Assembly (NCBI RefSeq): GCF_009870125.1 | Contig: NC_046681.1 | Span: forward strand, 14,273,001-14,337,000 | DNA length: 64,000 nucleotides | Origin: Drosophila pseudoobscura | Lineage: Eukaryota; Arthropoda; Insecta; Diptera; Drosophilidae | Direction of reading: 5' to 3' | In this document: positions 13,406 through 23,974 of the stretch, piece after piece | Position numbering within the stretch: the first letter of the stretch is position 1 | Layout: each line of letters starts with the position of its first letter | Notes under the pieces: model-generated | Databases searched by the model: none | What the model saw: only the letters and a program-made list of their open reading frames with translations | What the model was told of the DNA's origin: nothing | Translations under genes and position numbers: made by a program

Positions 13406-16400
13406 ATGGAGAAAAATGTAAACATGGAAACAATAAAAATAGAACCTAAATTAGATGAAGATGCGGCGCAAAATGACACAGGGGATGCTTCAGGATCGGA
13501 TAGCTGCAATCTGGAGGTCAAGACTGAACCGGAAATTGATATAGGACCAACTTGTGTGGAGGAGTCGAAGAGGCTCTATGACATCAGCCGGCTTAGAGCA
13601 TTTGGCGATGTGCCTTTTGTTATAAAGCGCATGGAGCTCAAAGACTTTCCCCTAAGCTATACCAAGGCTGTGACCAGCGTCGAGAAGCTACTGGCATGGC
13701 TGCGACGCAATAAGGTGCCAAATGGAATTGGGATTGCCTTTCGCATTGCGCAGCACATGCCGTCCTCGTGCATTCTGATATTGGCGTAGGTGGAGATTTG
13801 TTCTGTAAATATACTCATAAACTAATCGCTTCCAATTCCAGGATACTCAACCACAAATGCCACTTCTTTGCGACCGACAAAATGATGCTGTCGAAGGCTC
13901 TGCACGGGCAAATGTGCACCGCTGGTGTCGATTATCTAGTGGTCAGCGGGCACATGTCCGTCGGCGCTGTATATTTCGAGCGGATCGACATATGTTTGGT
14001 CTACAACGAGGAATACAAGCTATTCAAGCTGAAACGCACTCCTACCGATCCACCGGTGCAGGCGAAGAAGCCTCTGCCGGGCAACATGTGCTACACAATC
14101 ACGACAACAGGTACGACGGGAACTCCCAAGCTGATTCACGTGCCCTATGAATGTATTGCTCCTAATGTATTGGCGCTCAGGTAGGTGAATATGTAAGTTG
14201 AATATGCCCAGTGATACTCATGCTCTGTCAGCCAGAAGCTGAATGTCTCCATGGCCGACATAATCTTTTTGGGTACCCCCTGCACCTTCGATCCCTTTGT
14301 TGTGGAGCTCTTTCTCGCACTCCAAACCGGAGCCGCCCTACTGGTCAGTCAACACACGATGAGGGAAGCCCCATCAAAGGTTCTTAGTGCGCTTTTTCCC
14401 ACCAGCGTGAACACGACGGGCATTACTATTCTGCAGATGACGCCCTCGCTATTCAGGCAATTCGGAGCGAATGCAATACGCGAACGAATCTTAAGTAACT
14501 CCAGTACACTAAGGTGAGTGTATACTTATCCATTCATGGAGTTCTTACCACTTTGAATCGATTACAGAGTGCTTCTTCTTGGTGGTGAACCATTTCCATC
14601 CAGTGCAGAGCTGATCACGTGGATGGACCCACGTGTTCTGTTGCAGAAACACATTTGCAACATCTACGGAATCACAGAAGTATCGTGTTGGAGTCTACTG
14701 CACATTTTACATTCCCTGCAAACGCAAATGCCACTGGGCACTCCCATCGATGACGAAACGGTGATACGGATTCAATACCAGACCGATCGAAATATGGAGC
14801 ACGGAGAGCTCTTCATCGGCAGCGCCACTCGGCGTTGCTATATCCCGGAAATCGATGACGTGGAAAAGGCGAACGAGGACTCTGCCATTTGTTTTCGATC
14901 AACTGGAGATCTGGTTATTCGCTTGGAGGATGGAACAATATGCTATGGCGAGCGCGCCAATGATGTGGTCAAGCGAGCCGGCAATCGCATCAGTTTGGGT
15001 GAGCTATGGAACATTCATTTGATACAGCTCCATCTAAACCAAGTCATCTTATCCCAAATCCAGGCTTAATCACTCGTAAAATTGAGAAATGTTTGCCCAG
15101 CGGAGAGCTGTCTACTTGCCTGTGGCTCGAGGAACTCCAGAAGCTCATCTGTTGCATACGTACGTTGGAAATTAAGACCAAGGTGCAGCAGCGGGCCCAG
15201 ACTTTCGATATACTGTCCAAGCTTTTGAATGCGGAGCAGCCAGACAGATTTATCTATCAGCAGCACTTTCCCTGCAATGTTCATGGGAAATTGGACAAGG
15301 AATTGTTGCTCAAGGAGTGCATACCTCTGGCTCAGCCCGCCCAGGAAATATTAAAGAGTTTCCTACACGACAGACTGGAATGTGTGGACGTATCGAATGA
15401 GAGAATGGCCAAGAAGCAACGTCTGGAGCACAGCCAACCCTGTGGGTTTGACCTGAGCTTTCGTCAGGCGGGAGGCACCTCCTTTCATGCCATTACGATT
15501 TGTCGAGAGATTGGCCTGCAAATGTGCATCGACGATGAGCAGCGACACTTGTTCGAGATGCTGCTCGACGAGAATGTTCCACTGCGCACCGTCCTGCGCT
15601 TTCTCGATACGGCCAAGCTGGTGGCAAATAATACCAAACTGAAGCCGGTGGAACCGTTGCCAACCAAGACGGTAAACTGCGCTACTGGAATCAGTGGCAG
15701 CTGTGGTCTGACCATCACCCGTATCGAGCAGCCGGAGATTAAATTCCAATTCCATTGGAAGGTCAACTTCAGCAAGTGCATCGATTCGCCCGTGTCGCAG
15801 TACGAGGAACGCTACATTTGCGTGGGAGCACATTCCCAGATTTTGCGCACCCTGGATCCTCAAACCGGTATCGAGCTGAGCAACGTAAAGCTTCCGGATC
15901 GGATTGAGTGCAAAGTGACGTTCCTCAGCGAGCAGCTGGCCATGGTGGGCTGCTATGATGGTTGCCTCTACGGCTTCAATCCCCTCACTGGCGATATTGT
16001 GTGGCGAGTGGAGATTGGCGGCATGATCAAGGCCCAGCCATTGCTGACGGCCGACGGCTCCCGAATTGTGGTCTGCAGCTATGCCGAGGACTACAATGTG
16101 TATTGCCTGTCCGCCGAGCGGCAGGAAGTGCTCTGGTGCATGAGGATTGGTGAAAAGGCAATATTCGCGAGACCCCTGGAGTTGCCCAATGAACAGTCGC
16201 TGGTCATCTGCACACTGGACGGTGGCTATACGAGGGTCGCTCTCACCGACGGATCCGTTGAATGGGCGCAAAAGTGCAAGGAGCCATTGTTCGCCACTCC
16301 TGTCCTTCTGGACTCGAAGCCAAGCCATTTCCTGTGTGCCGAAGTGGCTGGACGTGTGCATGCGTGTCATGTGGGCAATGGAAAGATTGTAAGTTAAATT

Positions 16401-16863
16401 TTAGTTAATCTCTATTTCTTTAAGCATTCATTGAATTTCAAATATACAGATGGCTACGTACACTGCAGAGGGCAACATCTTCTCCTCTCTGGTCGTCAAG
16501 ACGCCACCCACACAAATGGGCTATTCCTTTGTGGTCTTTGGCTGCATCGATCGTCATGTGTATTGCCTACGATGCAACACAGAACGGGCGCGACAACCGG
16601 TCTACTTCGAACTCCAATGGAAGGTCGATATGGGAGCCCCTATATATGCCACGCCCACACTACTCACGATTCAGCTCATCGGCCATTTGGTTTGGAGCAG
16701 CGCCACCGACGGCCGCGTCGTTTTGATGAATTTTCACAATGGCCAGATTCAGTGGTCGGCCAAGCTGCCTGGCGAAATATTTTCCACCTCCTGCTATATA
16801 GAGAGCCTCCGGCGAGTCTACGTGGGATGTCGAGATAATTATTTATACTGCCTGGGCGTCTAG
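13406..16863 (+). CDS. U26: U26/AASDH-like protein: adenylation, carrier and beta-propeller domains
   Basis: An NRPS-like protein related to animal AASDH. Six coding exons, 13406-13785, 13842-14180, 14232-14513, 14568-14998, 15064-16388 and 16450-16863, join in phase with GT-AG introns of 51-65 bp to give 1056 aa. The adenylation region (about 60-480) contains TTTGTTGTPK (214-223), the AMP-binding core, followed by LLLGGEP and YGITEVS. A phosphopantetheine carrier region has AGGTSFHA with Ser617 as the likely attachment site. From about residue 690 to the end are repeated W-R-x-E-I-G and VYCL-type strands of a PQQ/WD-like propeller. The family is proposed to activate a beta-amino acid or aminoadipate-like substrate; the fly substrate is uncertain. 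No reductase or dehydrogenase domain is visible. Three nearby ATGs (13406, 13418, 13427) could start translation; I use the first. Confidence 0.93.
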
Positions 16864-17952
16864 GTCACGTGAATACAGATGGATTTATGTAGATCTCGAC
16901 ATGCCAGCAAATTAACATTATGTTAAATAAGATTTTATGAAGTGTGACATGAAATTAGATTTCATTGGTCACATTTTTTTTTTGTAATCTAATTGTAATT
17001 AAGTATTAATCATTATTTTGTATATAATTTGCACATTAAAGATTAATCATGAAGGAAATATGTTTTTCGGATCACAGAAAGACGTCAAACGACCCAACAA
17101 CATAGTTACTACAAAAACAACAACCTCTTTGAATCGCCATCAAAATCGAGTTTTTTCGATTTTCAGATCTGCCAGATCTACCAGGGGACCAGAAATGAGC
17201 AGAAAGGTGATTTTTGTATTGAAAAATTTTTTGTTGCATACTTTTAAGGTAAAACCGGACAAAATAAAATCAGTTAATCACACATCGCACATAATACTAG
17301 TTTTCTCTAAACCTTCTTGTACATATGCTAAAGTGAAATAATAAAAATAGAACTTGTTTGTGAATTTATTTGCCAAAAAAGTGCCCAAACTCGACATATG
17401 TATTGATGTTTTTTTAGTACTAATAATTTTGAATATATATTTTATGCCGAAATTTAGAACCATTAGGGCAAAAGTCTAGAAAGATGCGGAATGCGAGGTG
17501 GTAAATGTACGCATCATGAATTTTTGGCATCTTCCATTCATCCACGAAGCCCGAGCATTGTTTTCCTCCGTTGATGTTCTCTTTTTGAGGGACCTCTGAC
17601 CAAGATGCCACTGGGTTCCTTTCGGATTCAACTTGCTTCCAATTTAGTTACCACCAAAAATGCGCTCAACAAACACTTCAACATGTCCATTGCAATCACA
17701 AACTTTTTTTTGTTTGGAATGGTTGAGGACGTGGGATGGAGTATAGAAGTGTGTGTGCTCCCTCCCAGCCACTCCCAGACCAGGGCCAGAGCTTGTCCGA
17801 TCCTAAAAGCCACCTGAGGGAAGAGGAGGATAAGCATAGATGAATACGACAGCTACTTGGCCTACTTACGCGGGACGGGACTTTACGGAGGGGCTTGATT
17901 CTAGTGCGGACCGAATGAGGAATACGGATGCTCGGAGGATCGGATGCTGGTC
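16864..17952. other. Intergenic region between U26-like gene and CGP-rich gene
   Basis: No gene is supported. An ATTAAA at 17035-17040 is the likely poly(A) signal of the upstream gene, with AATAAA words near 17262 and 17339. The minus-strand gene's 3'UTR probably lies at the right side of this stretch, because its stop is at 17953. Confidence 0.5.
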
Positions 17953-19808
17953 CTAGCAGCAGCATTTCGGCGGCGTATTGTAGCAGTGGGCTTTACAGGG
18001 CGCACACCAAACACAGGGCCTGTTCTCCTCCTTTTTCGCAAGGTAGCGGGCACAGCAGGGAGCTTTAGGATACAACGGAGGTTACACCACTGATCTTTTC
18101 TGATCCAAGTTTGTTGGTGCTGTGGCACGCTCAGTATCCAAACATGCGGAATGCTCCTCACCACTACGCCGTCCCATATTATGCACGGACAGACAGGACA
18201 AAGAAACGACACGCGGAAAGGAATAACAAGGAGCCCAGGATTGACAGCTCCAGGGCCAAGGCGGACGAGAACTTACATGGATACGATGGGGGGGTATTAC
18301 AACAATTCCAGACCCGTGGATCGGGTATACCACCCTCGGGCAAAGGGGGACAGCAACAACCCGGCGCAGGAGAGCAAGGTATAGGCGAAGGAGCACCACA
18401 TGGAGGACTGTGCGGGCCACAACACGCAGTTGTATTACAGGGTCCACAGCAAGGACCAGGCGATGAGCATGGCCCGGCGGAGCAGCAACCACCGGCGGCA
18501 CGACCACCGCAAGCGCCGCCGCCACCGCCACCGCCACCGCCTGCTCCAGTTGCTTGACAACGCATCCGCTTGTTGTTCACGCCCATCGTCATATTGGCGT
18601 AGCGCAAAGGAAATGCTGATGGTCCGCAATTCGGGTACGGAAAGCACAGACACGCCGGCCTTCCCTGGCAGGCCGATCGCGGACACTTATCCTGGAGCCC
18701 ATTGCGCTTCACACAATCGCAGGTGGTGTACATGATGCCGCACCGCAGTTCTCGGCTGCGGCAGCCTCGGGGCTGTAATGAAAGAGGATGCCAATGAGTA
18801 CCAAAAGGCGGGCTACGATGCAACTGCAATTGTCTTGATCGTAGCACACACGTCGGGGGTTTGGTTGGGTTTGGTTGGGGTTATTGTTATGGGCTATGGG
18901 CTATGGGCTATGGGTAGCGAGCAACATGAGGGACAGTATTTCCACCCAAGTCTACTGCCTCCATGTCGCTCACATTGTGGCATTAGCGTCTACACGGGGG
19001 TCCACAGGATTCAGTAGGGCCGCACGGCCCACAAGGACCGCACGGCCCACAAGGACCGCACGGCCCACAAGGATCGCACGGCCCACAAGGACCGCACGGC
19101 CCACAAGGACCGCACGGCCCACAAGGACCGCACGGCTCACAAGGACCGCACGGCCCACAAGGACCGCATGGAGTACAAGGACCGCATGGTGCACAAGGGC
19201 ACGGTGGCTGAGGTAAATAGTTGATCGGCCCATTGGGGTAGCAGCAGAATTCTCGGGGCGGTGGGACATCTATCAATTGCGGCTTCGGCTGGCACAGAAT
19301 CGATTGGCACACCTCCCGCGGCTCACAGATCCGCTTCGGATAGCACACCACATAGGGATCAGGTACCATCGATGGATAGTAGATGACCCGGGGCTCGCGC
19401 ACCATCTGCGACACCCACACGAGCTTCGGCACCTGAATGACCCGCGTCACATCCACCACCTTGGGTATGGTTATCTGCCGACACCGATTGACCACCATCG
19501 GTTCGGGTACTATCTTCTCCGTGAACACCACTTGCTTCTTGCAGATCATCCGCGGCGGCTGCTGGACCGTGATGCAACCCGGACAGGGTGGTGGTATGCG
19601 TGGTGGACACTGGGGCATCGCCTCCAGTTGAGCGGCATTGTAGCAGTTGGGCGAGCACTGGACGACGACGACGGATGCAGTTGCAGTAGCAGGTGCAGAT
19701 GCGGTTGGAGGATACCGGATGGGGTACGCGACACAGTATACGCTGTACGGATCGAAGACAATTGCAGCCGAGGTCACTTACCGCGAATGGTCCACACGGA
19801 TCGCACAT
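17953..19808 (-). CDS. Cys-Gly-Pro-rich sperm protein (Mst(3)CGP-like), interrupted by one in-frame TAA
   Basis: Four minus-strand exons fit together in phase: 19782-19808 (reads MCDPCGPFA), 18974-19657, 18277-18772 and 17953-18062 (ends PPKCCC, stop). All three introns are GT-AG. The joined frame is 439 codons, but codon 234 (18983-18985) is TAA, three codons before the exon 2 donor GTGAGC. Exon 2 has a middle of PxPVVxYPxR-like strands and then a long (CGP)n tract. Exon 3 has a Gly run and CCGPC/CGP clusters. Cys-Gly-Pro repeats mark the Drosophila Mst(3)CGP sperm-tail (outer dense fibre-like) proteins of the male germline. If TAA terminates, the product is 233 aa ending GPPCRR and the downstream exons are non-coding or belong to another start. 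Nonsense mutation, readthrough and sequencing error all remain possible. Confidence 0.68.
18983..18985 (-). other. In-frame TAA inside the CGP-rich gene
   Basis: The local minus-strand codons read TGT AGA CGC TAA TGC CAC AAT followed by donor GTGAGC. Cys-bearing coding frame continues on both sides, and the donor is in phase 0, matching the phase-0 acceptor at 18772. The stop is thus the only barrier to a 438-residue product. Confidence 0.65.
19022..19201 (-). repeat. Ten 18-bp units coding for CGPCGP
   Basis: About ten tandem copies of an 18-bp unit (plus-strand GCACGGCCCACAAGGACC) lie in the coding exon. Each encodes two Cys-Gly-Pro triplets on the minus strand. Units at the 19200 side are more diverged (CATGGAGTA, CATGGTGCA) and mutate the pattern to TPC/APC. 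Because the unit is a multiple of three, copy-number change keeps the frame. Confidence 0.9.
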
Positions 19809-21272
19809 GATTTTCTTTAGAGCGCTGCATGATGAAATAAAAAGACATAAACGCAATTAGCATAATAGCATAAAAGAAAACAAATTGGGTCTTAATTATT
19901 TATATGCTTACAATTTTTGGTTGGTTTTTCCGAAAAATAAAATTTAGAATTTTTACAAAAAATTTAGAAGGCGGCCGAAATGTTTGGATCGAGAGTTAGG
20001 AAACGAATGAGAAATTTTGAGAGCTCTAGAGCTACATCATTTTTTAATTTTGCTTTCGTTCCGGCAAGGATTACTAGATTACGGACCAAAATTTGAACAA
20101 CACAATTACATATCATGGGATATGCACATAGACTTCTTCTGCTTCTCTTTTTTCTATTAATTCAGCATTGTCCATTAAACAATAGTCCATTTTGTTGGTT
20201 TAGGCTTCTTAAGAGCTATCCAACTTCCCTCGGTGATCCTCGATGATAGTGAAGACTTGAACTTAGTTGGAGCTTGTAATCCTTCATAGTTTGTGGTTGT
20301 TTTGGCTGCCATAAGCGATTCCACTTGACTCTTCCATTGCACATTGCTCCAGACATTGGGCTGATATTCTGGAAAATATTCGAAAAATTAAGTTAGAGAC
20401 TTCAAAGTGGGTACAGTTAATTGTAATGACATGTATATTTAAGAAATCATATATATGTACATACATTTCAGACCAAGCCAAACCTGCCAATCTCTACCGC
20501 CCATATAAGGTGCAGCTTTTAGTAGTTTTTTTTGTTGAGTATTTATATATTTCTTTATTTATGATTATTTAAGACAATAGCCATTTAAAAAGCATCTCCT
20601 TAAATTTATCATTTGGCATTTATTAATTATTTTATCTTTTTTACCGGGTTGAGTTATATACCCATAGTACATACATATGTCTTCAGTTGCTTAAGCTTCA
20701 AGCTCGCGACAGGTGAAGAATTTCTTTGATATCAATCCAAATACTGAGCAGCTTTTTATAGAAAAATTAAACTTGACATACAAAATGAAAATAACCGTAA
20801 AAATGAAACGGCCGCAATTTATTTAATATACGTTAGTTAACATTCACTTCCTACATTATTTTAACGTAGTGTGTGTCACACGATGGCACGAAAAAAGTTT
20901 TTGCCCAGAGTAAACTGGCAAGTTGGTTGAGTTTTCTCTAATTATGCAAAGCCCACATCAATAAACACAGCTAACTAACTGACAAATATGAACCAACTCG
21001 AACATCACACTTTAAAGGGCTACATTAAAATCAAAAATATTAATGCAGTGCCGCTCAACTGAATAGGTTCAACAATTTCAAATGTCAAACCGCTATATCT
21101 TTATCAATTGAAAAAGATTTTCTTTCCATGACATTTTCGAATTTATGCCAAAATACGTGGCCTAGGTGCATTGGGTAATCTTGGGTATTTTTAAATTAAA
21201 ATTAATTTGAGAAAATTATATTTTATTATATAGATCATAAGATCATATATGTCTATACGACTGAGTAGCGTG
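19809..21272. other. Intergenic region between CGP-rich gene and oxidase
   Basis: AT-rich and without a supportable gene. It should contain the minus-strand gene's promoter on the left and the oxidase promoter on the right. No strong repeats are seen. Confidence 0.5.
19940..19970 (-). promoter_or_regulatory. Near-matches to the spermatid translational control element
   Basis: The Mst(3)CGP 5'UTR control element is remembered as ACATCNAAATTT. Upstream of the CGP-gene ATG the minus strand has AATTCTAAATTT (19940-19951) and CCTTCTAAATTT (19959-19970), each 10 of 12. In AT-rich DNA this may be chance, and the transcription start is unknown. Confidence 0.2.
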
Positions 21273-21312
21273 TATAAAAGTAGAGCAGCTGCGCTTGCCG
21301 CAACTCACAACG
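21273..21312 (+). promoter_or_regulatory. TATA-box core promoter of the oxidase gene
   Basis: TATAAAAG at 21273-21280 is followed ~32 bp later by an initiator-like TCACAA (21305-21310, A at 21307). This would give a ~250-nt 5'UTR before the ATG at 21555. A TATA/Inr promoter contrasts with the DRE promoters of the neighbouring housekeeping genes and suggests regulated expression. Confidence 0.6.
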
Positions 21313-21554
21313 TTCCAGCGTTTTTGATTGGTAAAGGGTGTATCTGTGTTAACCGAAAGGCAAATATTGTTTAAAACAATTGATTCAAAAGGCAACGGTT
21401 ATCCAGGGCAGAGCAAGCTCACAATTCCTCAATCGCAATCGACATCAAAGCAAAGCTCTGTTATCATCATCAATTGAGTTTTTTGTGCTGCTTGATAAGC
21501 GGCAAGCTCTTTAGTTTGCTCCAAACTTTCAATCCGAACGGAACGTCAAGAGGA

Positions 21555-22759
21555 ATGCCGAACATCGCTGTTATCGGGGCTGGCGTCAACGGTGTCGCCA
21601 GTGCCATAAAGATCTTGGAGCACTACCAGAAGGAGGGTAATGGCATCCCTGTGAAGGTGACGATCATCTCGGAGGAATTCTCGCCAAACACCACAGGAGA
21701 TGGCTCGGCGGGTCTTTGGGGCCCTTATCTGCTGGGTGGCACGGAAAAATCTAAAGTCTAGTGGGATAATCCAATTGATAGTTCTAATACAGCCGATCTT
21801 AAGGTTTTATTTCTACAGCAAGTGGTCGAAGAATATGCATAGTTTTCTGGAGCAGATCTGGCTAAGCGAGGATGCCGGCGAGGCTGGTGTTTGTCTCGTG
21901 CCCTGCATCCGTCTGAGCACATCCACAGTGGATACTGTCGAGGATTTCTGGCGTGACATTGTTTATGGGGCTCTGGACCTAACCGCTGAACAGCTAGCAA
22001 TCTACAATCAAGGCAGATCGGTGAAGTTTACGTACGAATAGAGAATACCCGTTTCAAAACTCTCGTTAACTATTTCCATCTATTAGATCTGGCCTGTCCT
22101 TTGTCACATACACCTCAGAGCCCGTGAAACTACTGCCGTATCTCATGAAGCGTTTCGCTCGGAACGGAGGTGCAGTAGTGCAGCAAAAGGTCACAGATCT
22201 GGAGAGATTCATCACTGAATCGCCCTACGATGTGATTGTCAACTGTTCAGGTCTGGGCTCCCGCGAAATGCTCAACGATGATCAGATGTATGCCGTGCGC
22301 GGTCAGGTTTCCCGAGTGAAAGCCAATTGGATGTTCTCAGCCGTACTGGATGAGAGCGATGATGGCAACTATATAATACCCAAGTATTACCAGACCTAAT
22401 ATACTTGGATTTCCTTTCACATGACCTTTCTTTCCATCTCGAACAGCACTGAGAGTGTCGTACTGGGCGGCACCCACCAGGAGAGGGACTACAACAACAG
22501 GGTCTGCGAGAAGGACAAGAAACTTATTGTGGACGGCTGTCGTCAGTTTGTTCCGGGCCTGTGCCACACCAAGCCGCTGTTCGATTGGGTAGGCCTCCGC
22601 CCAGGACGTGCAAATTTGCGCCTCGAGGCCGAGCGGCGTGGCCAGAAGCTGCTCATCCACAACTATGGACACGGCGGCAGTGGGGTGACGCTGTGCTGGG
22701 GCTGTGCCGATGATGTTCTCGATCTCCTGCTGGCTGCCAAGAATATTTCAAAGTTGTAA
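21555..22759 (+). CDS. D-amino-acid / D-aspartate oxidase, peroxisomal
   Basis: An FAD-dependent oxidase that deaminates D-amino acids with release of hydrogen peroxide. Exons 21555-21760, 21819-22031, 22087-22383 and 22447-22759 join in phase across introns of 55-63 bp (GT-AG) and give 342 aa, normal for the DAAO/DASPO family. The N-terminal IGAGVNG (residues 7-13) is the FAD dinucleotide-binding loop. [14 protein letters not shown], a YIIP segment, GGTHQE and [14 protein letters not shown] are family signatures. The C terminus ends in Ser-Lys-Leu, a classical PTS1 peroxisomal signal. ATG 21555 is the first in-frame ATG. The intron 1 donor (GTGGGA) is weak, but the join giving KVYKWSK restores a conserved segment. 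I cannot tell D-Asp from neutral D-amino-acid preference by eye. Confidence 0.9.
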
Positions 22760-22780
22760 AGCCCTCACGTTTGTATACAA

Positions 22781-22786
22781 AATAAA
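22781..22786 (+). terminator. Poly(A) signal of the oxidase gene
   Basis: AATAAA lies 22 bp after the oxidase stop codon, giving a very short 3'UTR. Confidence 0.75.
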
Positions 22787-22910
22787 CTCTTCCTTCTGGT
22801 TTAAATACCAATACCCCCTCAAAAAGGTGTACAACAGCAGGGCATTATCAGCACAATTACAGAGTGCAGTGCATACTGTTTTATGTTCACTATAGGACGG
22901 ATCGTATTGA

Positions 22911-22924
22911 CGATAAGCTTATCG
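22911..22924. repeat. 14-bp perfect palindrome CGATAAGCTTATCG
   Basis: A perfect inverted repeat between two convergent genes. It carries two inverted CGATA words (BEAF-32-type) that also read as GATAAG sites. Function is unknown; it sits 116 bp from the end of the minus-strand gene. Confidence 0.5.
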
Positions 22925-23039
22925 CTGGCTGCTTGGTAACGTGAACTGATGGTCCGACACTCGACACACTCTGACAGGGAACAGCCCAAGAATATGCTGC
23001 ACATTTCTTGAGAGCAAAATCCTACCACAGCAGAAGAAT

Positions 23040-23974
23040 CTAGAATTCCGCATCATCCTGCTTCTCTGCGGCCTCCTTGGCCAGTTTTGCGGCGAGAGCC
23101 TCGTGGAACGCCTCGAATCCGGGCATATCCATGTAATGCACGATCGGACTGACGGGCAGCTCGAAGATCAGGGCGTACATCTCGTCCAGCTCACGGAGTA
23201 TATCGAAGGGTCGGCTACTCCCCACCTTGTAGATGGAGTAAATGGTGCGTCCGATTTCGTCGTACTCGACAACGCTGGCCGCAGCCTGCTCCACGGTGCT
23301 CAGGGCTATGAAGCATACTCGGGGCATGTGCATGTGCTGAGCAACTGCACCGAAGGTGTCGAACATGCACAATAGGAAGTCCCTATTGAAGCACAGGTCG
23401 TCGGGGAAGCCGATCTCGTGGACGGTGAGAGAATCGTAGACGGCTAAGCCAAGATTCTCCTTGGTGGCTGCCACAAGTTCCTGCTTCATCATGATCACCT
23501 GCTTGAACAGGCACTTGGGTATGGACGAGGGCAGGAAAACCCTGAAGAGGCAGTTACAATTCTCTTATTAGAGAGATTGAGATGGTGGCAGATGGAATCC
23601 ACTCACCAGGAATGCCACTCCTCTGTCATCCATTCGAGCAGGCCCACGGCCTTTATCTCCGTCTCATCTGCACTGAGCATCATCACCGAGCACTCGTTCT
23701 GCAGAATGTGCCGCACATAGTTCGAGTAGATCTGCCTCATTCCCTCCACTTCGAAAAGGCCCAGACCCTCGAAGACCATGCTCTTCAGGAAGGAGTTCTC
23801 CCACATGAAATCGATCACCAGGTCGTAGTGCCTGAGGTAAAGGGTAGTAACGAAAGGGTTGTCATCCTGTCAGCCTGTCGGGGGTTCTACTTGCTTAAAG
23901 TTGATGTCAGTTACTGGCATCCCTTCGTACTCATCCCACTTGATTTCGTATTTCAAAGTGCGTATATCGTCCAT
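23040..23974 (-). CDS. Uncharacterised protein, possible GNAT-fold acyltransferase
   Basis: Three minus-strand exons, 23895-23974, 23607-23831 and 23040-23541, give a 268-aa protein. Exon 2 to exon 3 is a standard GT-AG intron (65 bp). Exon 1 to exon 2 only stays in frame if the donor is GC (GCAAGT, the usual GC-AG donor context), which yields TDINFKHYDLVIDF. No signal peptide or membrane segment is seen. The segment order (acidic/aromatic N-terminus, a strand AVGLLEW, a central FDTFGAVAQ helix, a VCFIALST strand) recalls insect arylalkylamine N-acetyltransferase-like proteins, but I see no clear acetyl-CoA-binding Q/RxxGxG/A loop, so function is left open. The C terminus is a charged Ala/Glu/Lys helix. 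It is convergent with the oxidase, 280 bp apart. Confidence 0.78.

Noticed and set aside
18995..18996. GTGTAG as exon 2 donor in the CGP-rich gene to avoid the TAA
   Set aside because: It is a weak donor in phase 2 and does not match the phase-0 acceptor; it would need a second, internal acceptor.
19737..19781. 39-bp intron after MCDPCGPFA ending at TACAG
   Set aside because: It is too short for a fly intron and leaves the wrong phase; the acceptor at 19658 (GTCCAG) keeps phase 0 and continues CSPNCYN.
21474..21554. N-terminal extension of the oxidase upstream of ATG 21555
   Set aside because: There is no ATG in this part of the frame, and the family begins a few residues before the GAGxxG loop.
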